A DNA stretch of 64,000 bases from Rhizobiaceae bacterium (GCA_019635795.1 JAHBYV010000006.1:62001-126000), one strand, 5' to 3'. Shown: positions 45,281 to 55,709, numbered from the stretch's first letter. Numbers and translations: made by a program. Notes: generated by a model not told the origin, from the sequence alone.

Positions 45281-47206
45281 TTTGGCTTGTACGCTTTGAA
45301 GGAGCTCGGTGAACGCCGGTGTAAACGAACTGGCGTAAGTCGCCGTAAGGTGATGCGAATCCCTGTATAGGATCTGGCCATTGCGCGAAGCGGGGCACAT
45401 ATCTGCATCGCAAATCTGATCGTTAAGCTGCAGGATGCGCACGTTTCGACCTTGTAAAAAGGCTGTATCGCGAGCCGCTGCGGCGGTCGCCTCGGCGCGG
45501 CTGCGTCCACATCCGTCAAGGCCAAGCGCCAGACAATCTTTGTACGATTTGTATTGCCGCGGCACATCCTCGATGACTGCAACACGAATTCCGGCCTGCT
45601 CAAACCTTTCAATCGTCTTCAGCATACCCGCGCGCCATTCCTGCTCGTAGGATTGACCCTTGAGTACGCCGTCCTTGTACAGATACCCCCGATAATCGCT
45701 CAACTGTCCAAGAATAACGATGTCGGGCTTGTAGGAAATTATGTCGGCCAGCGTTTCGTCACGCCATTGGTTGCATGTTGGGTAAATTGCTTTCCTGTTG
45801 GGAATATAGATCATCGCGTCGGCCCAAGGGCAGGTTGTCTTTGTCCAAAGACGCGCCTCCCAACCATTTAGCTCGGCTGCTTTCGCAAGCGGCGTGAACC
45901 ATTGCGCTGCATGGCTATCGCCGAACAACACCACTTTGTGCACCGAACCGGTCGCGCCATAGAGGCATGGCTTTGACTCGAGTTGTGCGAACTCCAGATG
46001 GCACTTGTCTGTATAGTTCTGTCCCAGATCTTTCGTCGCGGATGCAATTGCGGCTGTGCGTTCTTGTGAACCTTCCGGCTGAGGCAATGCAGGCAGGACC
46101 GCGCTGACAGCACACACAATTGCGATGGCGAAGGCGCCCAACACAGGTATTGAGAAGCTCTTCCACGACCGCGTTTCGCTGAAATGAATTGGTCGTTCGA
46201 CGAAGCTGTAAGTCAGGCTCGAAATGAGGATGATAGCTGCCAGAGCGCCAAGCATTCCGGCTATATCAAATGGCTTCCAGATTTGCCCGAACACAATTAT
46301 CGGCCAATGCCAGAGATAGAGGCTGTAGGAGCGGTCGCCGATCCATCCCATCAGGCCACTGGAAAATACATTGCGCACGGGTGCGGCCAGTCCTGTCGCG
46401 TCCAGCCCGAATATGAGTGCGGCTGAGCCAAGTGTGGGTACGAGCGCTGCAAAGCCGGGATAGGGGGTGTCGTCGTTCAGGGCAAACGCGGCGTAGATGA
46501 TAAGTAACAGACCAAGCCAGGCGGACAGGCCTCGTAATTGTTCGCTGACCTTGGTGCGAATGGCAAAGTTTATGCCCAGCAGGCCGCCCAGCGCCAATTG
46601 CCAGACGCGGGTTTGCGTATGGAAAAACGCTGCCGCCTGATCCGTCTGCATTGTGTAGATCGAAGCGGCGAAGGAGCCCGCAGCAATCAATCCCAGCACA
46701 ACATTGAAATGGAACCGTCGGGCGCCTCCGAGCTTGGCCACGATCAGAAGTATTATCGGCAAACCGATGTAGAACTGCTCCTCAATGCTGAGAGACCAGA
46801 AATGCAGTACCGGCCCCGGTGGATCGTCAAACCTGAAGTAATCCACCGAGCTGGCAGCGAAATGGAAATTGGATATGAACAGCGCTGCTGAGGATACGTC
46901 TTGTGCAATTGTTGGCCAGCGATAGGGCGGCATGAGCGCCCACGCGGCAATGACAATAGCAAAGAGAGTGAGTAGTGCATTTGGCAGCAGGCGCTTGATA
47001 CGGCGCGTCCAGAATGTAACCAGCCGCACTGTGCCCGTACGCTCGATCTCATTGCAGATCAATGGCGCAATCAGAAAGCCGGACAGAACAAAAAAGACGT
47101 CAACACCGACGAATCCGCCCGGCAGAAGTGGGGGATACAGATGGTATGCAATAACCATCGAGACAGCGAGGGCGCGAACGCCCTGTAGATCTGCGCGCTT
47201 TGACAT
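45278..47206 (-). CDS. OafA/YrhL-type acyltransferase 3 with SGNH domain
   Basis: A 642-residue inner-membrane enzyme. Residues 1-360 hold the Acyl_transf_3 domain with about ten helices; the catalytic His occurs in the first helix (MVIAYHLYPP), with FFVLSGFLI and FWSLSIEEQFYIGLP following. Residues about 390-642 are a periplasmic SGNH domain with VVLFGDSHAAQWF (block I Ser) and YRDSHHLTATY (block V Asp/His). Such proteins add acetyl or other acyl groups to lipopolysaccharide, glucans or peptidoglycan. The target is unknown. Confidence 0.92.
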   Translation of the reverse strand: MSKRADLQGVRALAVSMVIAYHLYPPLLPGGFVGVDVFFVLSGFLIAPLICNEIERTGTVRLVTFWTRRIKRLLPNALLTLFAIVIAAWALMPPYRWPTIAQDVSSAALFISNFHFAASSVDYFRFDDPPGPVLHFWSLSIEEQFYIGLPIILLIVAKLGGARRFHFNVVLGLIAAGSFAASIYTMQTDQAAAFFHTQTRVWQLALGGLLGINFAIRTKVSEQLRGLSAWLGLLLIIYAAFALNDDTPYPGFAALVPTLGSAALIFGLDATGLAAPVRNVFSSGLMGWIGDRSYSLYLWHWPIIVFGQIWKPFDIAGMLGALAAIILISSLTYSFVERPIHFSETRSWKSFSIPVLGAFAIAIVCAVSAVLPALPQPEGSQERTAAIASATKDLGQNYTDKCHLEFAQLESKPCLYGATGSVHKVVLFGDSHAAQWFTPLAKAAELNGWEARLWTKTTCPWADAMIYIPNRKAIYPTCNQWRDETLADIISYKPDIVILGQLSDYRGYLYKDGVLKGQSYEQEWRAGMLKTIERFEQAGIRVAVIEDVPRQYKSYKDCLALGLDGCGRSRAEATAAAARDTAFLQGRNVRILQLNDQICDADMCPASRNGQILYRDSHHLTATYASSFTPAFTELLQSVQAK

Positions 47207-47273
47207 GACAGGTTGTTATTCAACCTGTCTGAAAAAAGAAACGCCCAAAGCGCCGGAGAGCAGAGTTCTCAAC

Positions 47274-48464
47274 CTAATCGTTTGCTGTCACACTCAGTCC
47301 CAACGCCGTGGGCAGTGACCCGGGGTCGGCCTGACCGACCGCACCAAGCAACGCAAACGGTTGTGGGGTGGCGGGCTTCGCCCGAACCGTCAAGCTTTTC
47401 GGATTGTCCAGAAATGCGGCTACCGCGTCTGATACGTTCTTCTTGAACGCCTCGTCCTTAATTGGAGAAGATGCGAGCAGGAAGGGGATTATCGTTTTGG
47501 TTTGCTCTTTAAGCTGAGCAGGATCGGCCCCTTGCTGCTGTGCCACAAAGTTCAAAACCTTGTTTGTCAGGGAGGCGTCTTCGAACCGGACCGATGCGCC
47601 ATTCAGAATTAATGCCTGAAACAGGTTGGCCATTTGAATGGCATCACTGCGCTGTTCTTCTGGCGAACCGCCTTCGCCCAATTTCTTCGAAAGAGTTTGA
47701 ACCGTGTTGAGAAATTCCGGCGTATACCCCTCGAAATCTACTGTAATGCCCAGCTTTCCGGCATTGTCGATTGCCAGTTCATATCGCGAAAGATCGACAC
47801 GCCCGTCCGCTGGGTTCCAGCTTCCTTCCATCTGTATATTGCCGGTGGCTTGCTGGTATCCAAGAGCTTGCAACGTGGCCCTGCTGCGCGGGTCGGGAAG
47901 GGCGCTCAGATCGGCGCTGAACTTTTCTGCTCCACCTTTGAAGCTCATCGCTCCGGCGTTTGGTGCAGTCAGGTTCACATGAATGTTTTCTACTGAAAAC
48001 ACCTGCTTATCAGCATAAGCGAATGTGATGCTTTCAACCTTTGCACTATCATAGAGCATCAGGTTTGACATGTAGTCGGTGCCCGGGGCGGGCAGTGTCA
48101 CGCCACTCATGTTGGCGGACGTCATTTTGAATTCGATACCCTGATCCTTGAAGGTGATAACGGGCAAGCTCATCGAGCCGATTTTGTAACCCCCTGAAAC
48201 CTCTGTCACGTCTTCGAGGGTAACTGTGCCGACAGATATTTTGTCCGGCGTGCCCGGCACTCCATAATTGACGCCATCCAGCACGATCTGGCTGCCGTTA
48301 GCCGAAACATTTGCCCAACTTAGCTCAACACCCTGATAGGCAAGCACGTCTTTCAGCCTCTGCGCTACGGCATTGGCATCCTGCGCGAAAGCGCTGCCAA
48401 TCGAAAAGCAGGCCAGCGACAAAGCAATTGCAGTCGATGCAAGTGTGCGACGCGTGTGGAGCAT
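47274..48464 (-). CDS. Periplasmic protein of unknown function
   Basis: A 396-residue protein with a clear signal peptide (LASTAIALSLACFSIGSAFA, cleaved before QDANA). The mature protein is rich in beta-type alternation, with repeats of the form ISVGTVTLEDVTE and KIGSMSLPVITFKDQGIEF, somewhat like AsmA/DUF945-type periplasmic proteins, then a helical section (about 230-330). I do not recognise a named family. ATG 48464 is chosen because AAGGA is eight bases upstream. It lies 67 bases upstream of the acyltransferase on the same strand. Confidence 0.8.
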   Translation of the reverse strand: MLHTRRTLASTAIALSLACFSIGSAFAQDANAVAQRLKDVLAYQGVELSWANVSANGSQIVLDGVNYGVPGTPDKISVGTVTLEDVTEVSGGYKIGSMSLPVITFKDQGIEFKMTSANMSGVTLPAPGTDYMSNLMLYDSAKVESITFAYADKQVFSVENIHVNLTAPNAGAMSFKGGAEKFSADLSALPDPRSRATLQALGYQQATGNIQMEGSWNPADGRVDLSRYELAIDNAGKLGITVDFEGYTPEFLNTVQTLSKKLGEGGSPEEQRSDAIQMANLFQALILNGASVRFEDASLTNKVLNFVAQQQGADPAQLKEQTKTIIPFLLASSPIKDEAFKKNVSDAVAAFLDNPKSLTVRAKPATPQPFALLGAVGQADPGSLPTALGLSVTAND

Positions 48465-48626
48465 AGTCGGGATCCTTCTCATTCCGGGCCCTTTGTCCGG
48501 TCAATTCTGGACCGAATGTGGGCGCGTGATGCGGAAATACGTTGTAGCAGCGTGATTCACAACGCCAATTCCTTCTATTTGTGCTCGGGACTTGCCGCGA
48601 ATCGCTCGCTCGGTTAACGCAGATTT

Positions 48627-50912
48627 ATGGGAAAGAGCCTTGTTCCGCCGCCACCCGACGGCGGAGATCATATTGAGCCGGTCGATCTGAAGACGGCGCT
48701 GGAAGAGCGCTACCTTGCGTATGCGCTATCCACGATCATGCATCGTGCGCTTCCGGACGTTCGCGATGGGCTCAAACCCGTGCATCGGCGCATCATGCAC
48801 GCCATGCGCCTGCTGCGATTGAACCCGGACCAGGGGTTTGCCAAATGCGCCCGCATTGTCGGCGAGGTGATGGGTAAGTTTCACCCCCATGGTGACCAGT
48901 CGATCTACGATGCGCTGGTTCGGTTGGCGCAGGATTTCTCGATGCGCTATCCGCTGGTGGACGGGCAGGGCAACTTCGGAAATATCGACGGCGATAATGC
49001 CGCCGCCATGCGCTATACGGAAGCGCGAATGACCGAGGTGGCGGCTGATCTGCTGTCCGGCATTACTGAAGACGCGGTTGATTTTCGTCCAACCTATAAT
49101 GAGGAAGATGAAGAGCCGATCGTTCTGCCCGGTGCATTCCCCAATCTTCTGGCAAACGGGTCGTCCGGCATTGCTGTCGGCATGGCAACATCTATACCGC
49201 CGCATAATGCCGCTGAGCTTTGCAAGGCTGCGCTGTACCTGATCGATAATCCCGACGCGAGGGTCGAGGACCTTCTTACCCGCGAGCCGCATCCGACCGA
49301 TCCGGACGAGAATATGGTGCGGGGACCGGACTTTCCGACCGGCGGCGTCATCATTGATAGTTTCGAGACCATTCTGGAAGCCTACAAGACTGGCCGAGGC
49401 GGCTTTCGTGTGCGGGCGAAATGGGAGGTAGAGGATCAGGGGCGCGGTACATATAATGTTGTAGTGACCGAGATTCCGTATGGAGTTCAGAAATCCAGGC
49501 TGGTTGAGAAAATTGCTGAGCTGTTGCTGGCGCGCAAGTTGCCGCTGCTCGACGATGTACGCGACGAAAGCGCGGAAGACATCCGTCTTGTGCTGGTGCC
49601 AAAGAGCCGTTCGGTTGAAGCTGCGATCCTCATGGAATCGCTTTTCAAGCTCACTGATCTTGAAAATCGCTTTTCGCTGAACATGAACGTGCTGTCGCGC
49701 GGGAAGGTGCCAAACGTACTTTCCCTGCGTGATGTGTTGCGGGAATGGCTCGACCACCGCCGCGACGTGTTGATCCGCCGATCAAGACACAGACTTGCCG
49801 AGATCGAGCGCCGGCTGGAGGTGCTTGCCGGTTTCCTGATCGCCTATGTGAACATCGATGAAGTTATCAGGATCATTCGGGAAGAGGATGAGCCGAAGCA
49901 AGTGATGATGGCCAGATGGTCTCTCACCGATGTGCAGGCTGAAGCCATTCTTAATCTTCGCTTGCGGCAGTTGCGCAAGCTTGAAGAGATCGAAATCCGC
50001 AAGGAATTTGATCGTTTGAGCGAAGAAAAGAGCCAGATCGAAGCCTTGCTGGCGTCTGAAGCAAAGCAGTGGAAGACAATTCGCTGGGAAGTTGAAAAAA
50101 TCCGCGACAAATTCAGTTCGCACACCGAAATCGGCAAGCGGCGCACACAGTTTGCGCAGGCACCAGAGCATGATGATGCGGAAATTCATCAGGCGATGGT
50201 GGAGAAAGAGCCTGTCACTGTCGTGGTGTCTGAGAAGGGCTGGTTGCGCGCCATGCGCGGGCACCTGTCCGACTATTCTTCGCTCACATTCAAGGAAGGT
50301 GACGCTCTCAAGATCGCGTTCCATGCGCAAACCACAGACAAGATTCTCGTACTCACGACCGGTGGCAAGTTCTACACCATCGGCGCGGATCGGCTGCCGG
50401 GCGGGCGCGGCCATGGCGAGCCAATCCGCATCATTGTGGACATGGAAAACGATCAAGACATCGTGACCGCCTTCGTGCATGACCCCAAGCGCAGATTGCT
50501 GCTAGTCTCGCACCAAGGTTACGGTTTTGTCGTTCCGGAAGCTGACGTGGTTGCCAACACCCGCAAGGGCAAGCAGGTAATGAACGTGAAATTGCCCGAC
50601 GAAGCTGTGCGTTGTGTTGCAGTCGAAGGAGACCACGTCGCAATTGTCGGTGAGAATCGCAAACTGCTGGTATTTGCACTTACCGAGATTCCTGAAATGG
50701 GGCGCGGCAAAGGTGTTCGGCTCCAGCGCTACAAGGATGGCGGCACGCTGGACGTGCAGGTGTTCGAGATGGCGAATGGTCTTTCGTGGAAAGATTCCGC
50801 AGACCGCACATTCGTCAAGAGCCGCGAAGAATTGGCTGAATGGCTGGGAAATCGCGCCTCTGCGGGCCGTATGGTCCCGAAGGGCTTCCCGCGCTCCGGA
50901 AAATTTTCCTGA
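48627..50912 (+). CDS. parC: DNA topoisomerase IV subunit A
   Basis: A 761-residue subunit that cuts and rejoins DNA to decatenate daughter chromosomes. The catalytic tyrosine is Tyr130 in [11 protein letters not shown]. The breakage-reunion domain runs to about 500 and the C-terminal beta-pinwheel blades contain [20 protein letters not shown] and KGKQVMNV. The GyrA-box is not canonical, supporting ParC rather than GyrA. The quinolone-contact segment reads [13 protein letters not shown]; the position of E. coli Ser80 is Gln91. ParE is not in the window. Confidence 0.95.
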   Translation: MGKSLVPPPPDGGDHIEPVDLKTALEERYLAYALSTIMHRALPDVRDGLKPVHRRIMHAMRLLRLNPDQGFAKCARIVGEVMGKFHPHGDQSIYDALVRLAQDFSMRYPLVDGQGNFGNIDGDNAAAMRYTEARMTEVAADLLSGITEDAVDFRPTYNEEDEEPIVLPGAFPNLLANGSSGIAVGMATSIPPHNAAELCKAALYLIDNPDARVEDLLTREPHPTDPDENMVRGPDFPTGGVIIDSFETILEAYKTGRGGFRVRAKWEVEDQGRGTYNVVVTEIPYGVQKSRLVEKIAELLLARKLPLLDDVRDESAEDIRLVLVPKSRSVEAAILMESLFKLTDLENRFSLNMNVLSRGKVPNVLSLRDVLREWLDHRRDVLIRRSRHRLAEIERRLEVLAGFLIAYVNIDEVIRIIREEDEPKQVMMARWSLTDVQAEAILNLRLRQLRKLEEIEIRKEFDRLSEEKSQIEALLASEAKQWKTIRWEVEKIRDKFSSHTEIGKRRTQFAQAPEHDDAEIHQAMVEKEPVTVVVSEKGWLRAMRGHLSDYSSLTFKEGDALKIAFHAQTTDKILVLTTGGKFYTIGADRLPGGRGHGEPIRIIVDMENDQDIVTAFVHDPKRRLLLVSHQGYGFVVPEADVVANTRKGKQVMNVKLPDEAVRCVAVEGDHVAIVGENRKLLVFALTEIPEMGRGKGVRLQRYKDGGTLDVQVFEMANGLSWKDSADRTFVKSREELAEWLGNRASAGRMVPKGFPRSGKFS

Positions 50913-50962
50913 TCCGCGCTTTCTTCTGTTTGCACCCTTTCGCCGGTTGCATTTTAGGCTAT

Positions 50963-50968
50963 TATAAT
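50963..50968 (+). promoter_or_regulatory. Probable -10 element of the AI-2E/PerM gene
   Basis: A perfect TATAAT in an AT-rich pocket, about 35 bases before the start codon. No clear -35 is seen at 16-18 bases, so this is only a partial call. Confidence 0.3.
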
Positions 50969-51002
50969 ATGAGGTACACTGATCAATACAGGCGGGAGCC
51001 GA

Positions 51003-52229
51003 ATGGCACCTATTAGAAATGATAAGGAACCGAGGTTCCTGGGTACTGCGGCCCCCTCAAGGGCTGCCCTCGTATCGCCGCTCAGTCTGGCGCGCTGGCT
51101 GCTCTTCCTGATTTTTGCGGCTGGTATCTATTTCTTTCATGGCTTTCTCGTTCCGGTGCTCGCGGCGTCGGTTATCGCGTTTGCAAGCTGGCCCATTTAT
51201 CGAAGGCTTTTAAAGGCGCTTGGTGGGAACCGCGCTCTCGGTGCTTCGCTGGCGATCTTTCTCATTGTCGTGGGATTGGTCATCCCGATTTCGTATGCGG
51301 CCAGTTATGCGCTAACAGAAATAAGGGAATGGCTTGCCTGGGCGCTGGAAATGAACCGAAACGGCGCCGCAACCCCGGAATGGATCGCGCGACTGCCCGG
51401 AATCGGGGAATGGCTTGACCAACAATGGAGCGAGCATATCGGCCCTCCGGGCGCGATAGGGCACCTCATCTATCTCGTAAGCGGTGCGAACTTCGGTAAT
51501 ATTTACCGCGGTGTTTTGGCGGCTGGTGGAAGCGCGTTCCACGGTTTCCTGACCATGCTCTTTCTGCTGATCACGCTGTTCTTTATTTATCTCGACGGCG
51601 AGGGTTTTGTTGCCAAGATGGATCGGCTCGGCGAGCGCATTTTTCCGATGCGCTGGGAGCGCCTTTCCCGTGTCGTGCCTGCAACCATCAGCTCCACCGT
51701 GACAGGTATGACGCTTATCGCGATTGGCGAGGGGCTGGTTTTGGGCACGGCTTATTGGCTCGCTGGTGTGCCGTCGCCGGTTACGCTCGGTGTCATCACC
51801 GGCTTGATGGCGATGATCCCCGGCGGCGCTCCTTTGTCGTTCACCCTCGTTTCGCTCTACCTCGTGTCGAGCGGGTCGACATTCGCCGGTATAGCTTTGT
51901 TCCTATGGGGCTCGATTGAGCTGTTTATCGTGGACAAAACCTTACGGCCCAAGCTCGTGGGCGGCCCAATCAAACTGCCATTCTTGCCAACATTTTTCGG
52001 CTTGATCGGCGGCGTCAAGACAATGGGTCTGCTTGGCCTCTTCATCGGCCCGGTGCTGATGGCGCTGCTTGTAGCGATCTGGCGCGAATGGCTGCGTGAA
52101 CTCGAAATGATAGACGTTCGCACCGACACGCTGGTTACTGATGCAGATTTGGAGGCACCAGTCGGCGCGCCAGAGCGACCGGCCTTGACCAGGGCGGGAT
52201 CGCGGCATTCGGAAATCGAGCAGGTTTAA
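51003..52229 (+). CDS. AI-2E/PerM-family membrane protein
   Basis: A 408-residue integral membrane protein with paired N-terminal helices (about 30-75), a soluble amphipathic middle, and a C-terminal helical cluster with GVITGLMAMIPGGAPLSF and FFGLIGGVKTMGLLGLFIGP. These are hallmarks of the family named for TqsA, the AI-2 exporter, though most members have other or unknown roles, including Na+/H+ exchange. Start codon supported by GGCGGGAG. It is convergent with the DMT gene, separated by four bases. Confidence 0.92.
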   Translation: MAPIRNDKEPRFLGTAAPSRAALVSPLSLARWLLFLIFAAGIYFFHGFLVPVLAASVIAFASWPIYRRLLKALGGNRALGASLAIFLIVVGLVIPISYAASYALTEIREWLAWALEMNRNGAATPEWIARLPGIGEWLDQQWSEHIGPPGAIGHLIYLVSGANFGNIYRGVLAAGGSAFHGFLTMLFLLITLFFIYLDGEGFVAKMDRLGERIFPMRWERLSRVVPATISSTVTGMTLIAIGEGLVLGTAYWLAGVPSPVTLGVITGLMAMIPGGAPLSFTLVSLYLVSSGSTFAGIALFLWGSIELFIVDKTLRPKLVGGPIKLPFLPTFFGLIGGVKTMGLLGLFIGPVLMALLVAIWREWLRELEMIDVRTDTLVTDADLEAPVGAPERPALTRAGSRHSEIEQV

Positions 52230-52233
52230 CGGT

Positions 52234-53130
52234 TCAGGCCGGATGGCGCACAACGTTTGTTGTGCGCCGTTTGCGGCTTTCCAACATCTGCCAGATCGAG
52301 TGCGAGACGAGGGCAATAATCAGGATTGCACCGCCTATCAGGCTGTTTCGAGTGGGAACTTCGTTGAAAATCATCCATACCCAGATCGGTGCCAGCACTG
52401 TTTCGAGCAGATAGAACATGCTCACTTCCGGCCCAGAGAGGTATTTCGGTCCGGTGGCAAGGCAGAAGAATGCAATCGGCATTATTACCGCGCCATTGAA
52501 TATGATCCACCACGGTGCGTCGATACGATAGCCGGTCTGGCTCACCATCAAAGCAGAGACGGTGAGCGGCAGCAGAACGCCGACCAGCGACGCCATTCCC
52601 ATTTCTTTGCGTGTCGAACGCGTGACGGTTATCGCGGTTGCAATGAACAGCGTTGCGATCAGACCTGCGAGATCTCCGACGAGATTGCCTGTGCCCAAGG
52701 AGTCCCAGACAATAATCAGTACGCCGAAAACCATTGCGCCCATTGCGAGCAAGGTTCCATTCTTCGGTCGCTCTTTCAGAAATATCCACGAAAGCGCAGC
52801 GGAAAAGGTGGTGTTCAGAGCGAGAATGAAGACAAGGTTGGCGGTCGAAGTGTTGAACACTCCGATAATGAAGAAGACAGAGCTGATCCCGTAAAGTGCG
52901 GCAACCAGCAGTCCGATCTTGCCGGGAATGAGAGGCGGGGCGTTCTTGTCAAGCGCGCGCCAGATCAGCCAACCACATACGCCTGCCAGCAGTGTCATCG
53001 CACAGCGAACCATCAGGATAGGCCAGGCATCACCCGCCGCAAGTTTGACGAGCGGTATATCGGCGGTAATCGCCAATCCGCCAATTGCACATAATATCAG
53101 GCCTTTGAGATGGTCATTCTGGGAGGACAA
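52234..53130 (-). CDS. DMT-superfamily (EamA) transporter
   Basis: A 298-residue protein with ten predicted helices arranged as two EamA repeats; LIWRALDKN falls between early helices, and the second repeat has FYLLETVLAPIWVWMIFNE. This family exports amino acids, nucleosides or metabolites; the substrate is unknown. The start appears to be a TTG with no clear Shine-Dalgarno site, so the exact N-terminus is uncertain. A perfect 10-bp inverted repeat lies inside its last codons. Confidence 0.88.
   Translation of the reverse strand: MSSQNDHLKGLILCAIGGLAITADIPLVKLAAGDAWPILMVRCAMTLLAGVCGWLIWRALDKNAPPLIPGKIGLLVAALYGISSVFFIIGVFNTSTANLVFILALNTTFSAALSWIFLKERPKNGTLLAMGAMVFGVLIIVWDSLGTGNLVGDLAGLIATLFIATAITVTRSTRKEMGMASLVGVLLPLTVSALMVSQTGYRIDAPWWIIFNGAVIMPIAFFCLATGPKYLSGPEVSMFYLLETVLAPIWVWMIFNEVPTRNSLIGGAILIIALVSHSIWQMLESRKRRTTNVVRHPA
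52245..52268 (+). terminator. Terminator-like hairpin inside the DMT coding end
   Basis: GGCGCACAAC-GTTT-GTTGTGCGCC, a perfect 10-bp stem with a 4-base loop, 15 bases after the AI-2E/PerM stop and followed by a short GTTT. On the other strand it encodes the residues TTNVVR of the DMT protein. It most likely ends transcripts of the rightward gene. Confidence 0.6.
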
Positions 53131-53210
53131 TTTTCACGCACCGCCATTAAACTGCACCGGTCTGTACGAGAGCCAGAACACTTTAACCAGAGACATGGCT
53201 GGAAATTGGT

Positions 53211-53978
53211 TCAGCCAGCGTGATCAGGGGCGGGTGTGTATCGCTCCCAGCCGCGCGGGCCGAGATGCTCTTGCGGGAGGAAGCGAGCCTTATAGCCCAT
53301 CTTGCTTGAGCCATTCACCCAATATCCGAGATAGACGTAAGGCAAACCCGCAGCGCGCGCACGGCTGATGTGGTCCAATATCATGAAGGTGCCGAGCGAA
53401 TCTGCATCCAGTTCAGGATTGTAGAAAGAATAAACCATCGACAGGCCATCAGACATGCGATCTGTCAGGGCAACAGCCAGAAGCTCGCCTTCTCCGCGCC
53501 CTGTGATGAAACTATCGGGACCTCGCCGCCTGTATTCGATTACCTTCGTATCAACATGCGTGTCCTCGACCATCATGGCGTAGTCTAGCACGGTCATATC
53601 AGACATGCCGCCGCGCTTGTGCCGGGCATCGAGATACTGTCGAAACAGGGAATATTGTTCAGTTGAAGGTTCAGCGTCGTGCATCGAACCGATCAGATTG
53701 GCGTTGCGCCGCAATACACGACGCATGTTTTTTGTAGGCTCGAACTCACTTGTCAAAATGCGGACGGAAATGCAGGCGCGGCAAGATTCGCAGGCGGGTC
53801 GATACGCAATGTTCTGGGAGCGACGAAAGCCGCCCTGCGTCAGCAAATCGTTCAGCTCCGTTGCCTTGTCGCCAACCAGATGCGTGAAGACCTTGCGCTC
53901 GAACTGGCCCTCGACATAGGGGCAGGGTGATGGCGCGGTCAGAAAAAACTGTGGCGACTGGGTCGGGTGCTGGGTCAT
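53211..53978 (-). CDS. bpt: Aspartate/glutamate leucyltransferase (bacterial Bpt/ATE family)
   Basis: A 255-residue aminoacyl-tRNA protein transferase. It has the N-terminal cysteine cluster [16 protein letters not shown] (about 58-73) and the C-terminal core with [26 protein letters not shown] and [10 protein letters not shown]. By homology it transfers Leu from tRNA to N-terminal Asp or Glu, marking proteins for ClpS/ClpAP degradation. Length is normal. It is downstream of the RDD gene on the same strand after a 158-base gap. Confidence 0.94.
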   Translation of the reverse strand: MTQHPTQSPQFFLTAPSPCPYVEGQFERKVFTHLVGDKATELNDLLTQGGFRRSQNIAYRPACESCRACISVRILTSEFEPTKNMRRVLRRNANLIGSMHDAEPSTEQYSLFRQYLDARHKRGGMSDMTVLDYAMMVEDTHVDTKVIEYRRRGPDSFITGRGEGELLAVALTDRMSDGLSMVYSFYNPELDADSLGTFMILDHISRARAAGLPYVYLGYWVNGSSKMGYKARFLPQEHLGPRGWERYTPAPDHAG

Positions 53979-54098
53979 GTTTCTGCCAAAACTATAACGC
54001 TGACTTCAGCTTTGGTGAAGCGGTCGAAGTTCAGCCTTCGGTCCAATCGGAATTATCCGCTTGTCGAATTGGCGTGTGATATTCACCCGAGGCGAGGC

Positions 54099-54119
54099 AT
54101 TGCAACAGATAATTGCAAT
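54099..54119. repeat. Perfect inverted repeat downstream of the RDD gene
   Basis: ATTGCAA-CAGATAA-TTGCAAT, two 7-base half sites spaced by 7, 18 bases past the RDD stop and about 120 bases before bpt. No T run follows. It could be an RNA 3' hairpin or an operator for bpt. Confidence 0.3.
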
Positions 54120-54136
54120 ACCTGCTGTTCTCTGCC

Positions 54137-54613
54137 CTAAATCCGGTCGCGCGTGACCACTGTGCCGAGCAAAAGATCATGCACGGTACGCTTGTAGTCT
54201 GTGAACAGCGTTGCGAGCAGGATAAGCGGGGTCATTATCGAATTGCCGGCCCAGAACAGGATGGAATGAACCACGGCAGTCATGCCGTCGATTGGCGAGC
54301 CGTCCATACGCCAGATGCGTATTCCCATGACTTTCATGCCGATGGTCGCCTGATCGGGTCCGCCCAATGTGCGCCACACATAGGTCAATGCGATAAGGAG
54401 CACGATCGGTCCGAAAATGAAGAACAGCAAAAAGCCTGCGCCGAGTGTCACAATGCCCAGCAGCACGAAGGCGACAGCGACGGCGAACACGATAGCGCCA
54501 ACGATGATATAATCGATCACAAACGCCATCATGCGCCGCAAAAGCACACCGTCGAGTGCGCGTGGGTCATCAAGCATCAGCGGCGTTGCCGTTGTGACCA
54601 CATCGGTGTTCAT
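54137..54613 (-). CDS. RDD-family membrane protein
   Basis: A 158-residue protein with three hydrophobic segments (about 32-55, 58-85, 115-135). It begins with the RDD-type motif RRMMAFVIDYIIVGAIV and has the family block GGPDQATIGMKVMGIRI. RDD proteins are small inner-membrane proteins, some linked to ion or solute transport; no function can be set here. It lies 64 bases after the hemB start side on the same strand. Confidence 0.88.
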   Translation of the reverse strand: MNTDVVTTATPLMLDDPRALDGVLLRRMMAFVIDYIIVGAIVFAVAVAFVLLGIVTLGAGFLLFFIFGPIVLLIALTYVWRTLGGPDQATIGMKVMGIRIWRMDGSPIDGMTAVVHSILFWAGNSIMTPLILLATLFTDYKRTVHDLLLGTVVTRDRI

Positions 54614-54677
54614 CGGGCACTTTCTCCATCATTTCCTGCCGAATAGATGGTATCTGTTCAATCGCATTCAAGCGCGG

Positions 54678-55709
54678 TCAGCTTTTCAGCAGTTTAGCCA
54701 CTTCTGGCGCAAAATAGGTGAGGATGCCATCGCAACCCGCGCGCTTGAATGCCAGTATGCTTTCAAGCATTGCTCGCTCGCCGTCTATCCAGCCGTTAGC
54801 GGCTGCGGCCTTGATCATCGAATACTCGCCCGAAACCTGATAGGCAAAAGTCGGCAGACGGAAACTACTCTTCAGGACGTGAACAATATCGAGGTAAGGC
54901 AGGCCGGGCTTGACCATGAGCATGTCAGCACCCTCTGCGATGTCCTGCTCAGCCTCCCGAACAGCCTCGTCGATATTTGCCGGATCGATGTAGTACGTCT
55001 TCTTATCGCCCTTCAGCAGCCCTTTGGTGCCAATCGCATCGCGATACGGTCCATAGAAGGCGGAGGCAAATTTCGTCGCATATGACATGATTGCGACATC
55101 CTGAAAGCCGTTGGCGTCCAGCGCGTCGCGAATGGCTCCGATGCGTCCGTCCATCATATCGGAAGGAGCGATAATATCGGAACCGGCCGCTGCTTGCAGA
55201 ACGGCTGCTGCAGCTACCTGTTCAACGGTCTCGTCATTGACGATTATGCCTTCGCGCAAAATGCCATCATGTCCGTGATCGGTAAAAGGATCGAGCGCGG
55301 CATCGGTGATTATGCCAATCTCAGGCACGGCTTTCTTGATTGCCCGCGTCGCGCGATTAATCAGGTTTTCCGGGTCGAGAATATGGGAGCCGGACAGATC
55401 CTTCGCCGCATGTTCTATTCGCGGAAAAGTTGCAATCGCGGGAATGCCGAGTTTTGCTGCAGCTTCTGCCTCTCTCACCGCTAGATCAACGCTTAGCCGT
55501 TGAACGCCGGGCATGGCTGGAATGTCTTCCCGTATATTCACGCCATCGACGAGGAAAATCGGCCAGATCAGGTCGTCGACCGTCAGATGATTTTCTTGCA
55601 CAAGGCGGCGCGACCAGTCTGCCTTGCGCATACGGCGCAGGCGACGCGAGCCTGTGATTTCATCGACAGTGCGGCCACCGGAGGCCTTCAGGGGCGTGAA
55701 TTTGTTCAT
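54678..55709 (-). CDS. hemB: Porphobilinogen synthase (delta-aminolevulinate dehydratase)
   Basis: A 343-residue enzyme that condenses two 5-aminolevulinate molecules in haem synthesis. The active-site lysines appear in SYATKFASAFYGPYRDA and MLMVKPGLPYLD. The metal site reads TDAALDPFTDHGHDG, with Asp in place of the zinc cysteines, so it belongs to the Mg/K-dependent type known in alphaproteobacteria and pseudomonads. Length is normal. It reads leftward ahead of RDD and bpt. Confidence 0.96.
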   Translation of the reverse strand: MNKFTPLKASGGRTVDEITGSRRLRRMRKADWSRRLVQENHLTVDDLIWPIFLVDGVNIREDIPAMPGVQRLSVDLAVREAEAAAKLGIPAIATFPRIEHAAKDLSGSHILDPENLINRATRAIKKAVPEIGIITDAALDPFTDHGHDGILREGIIVNDETVEQVAAAAVLQAAAGSDIIAPSDMMDGRIGAIRDALDANGFQDVAIMSYATKFASAFYGPYRDAIGTKGLLKGDKKTYYIDPANIDEAVREAEQDIAEGADMLMVKPGLPYLDIVHVLKSSFRLPTFAYQVSGEYSMIKAAAANGWIDGERAMLESILAFKRAGCDGILTYFAPEVAKLLKS

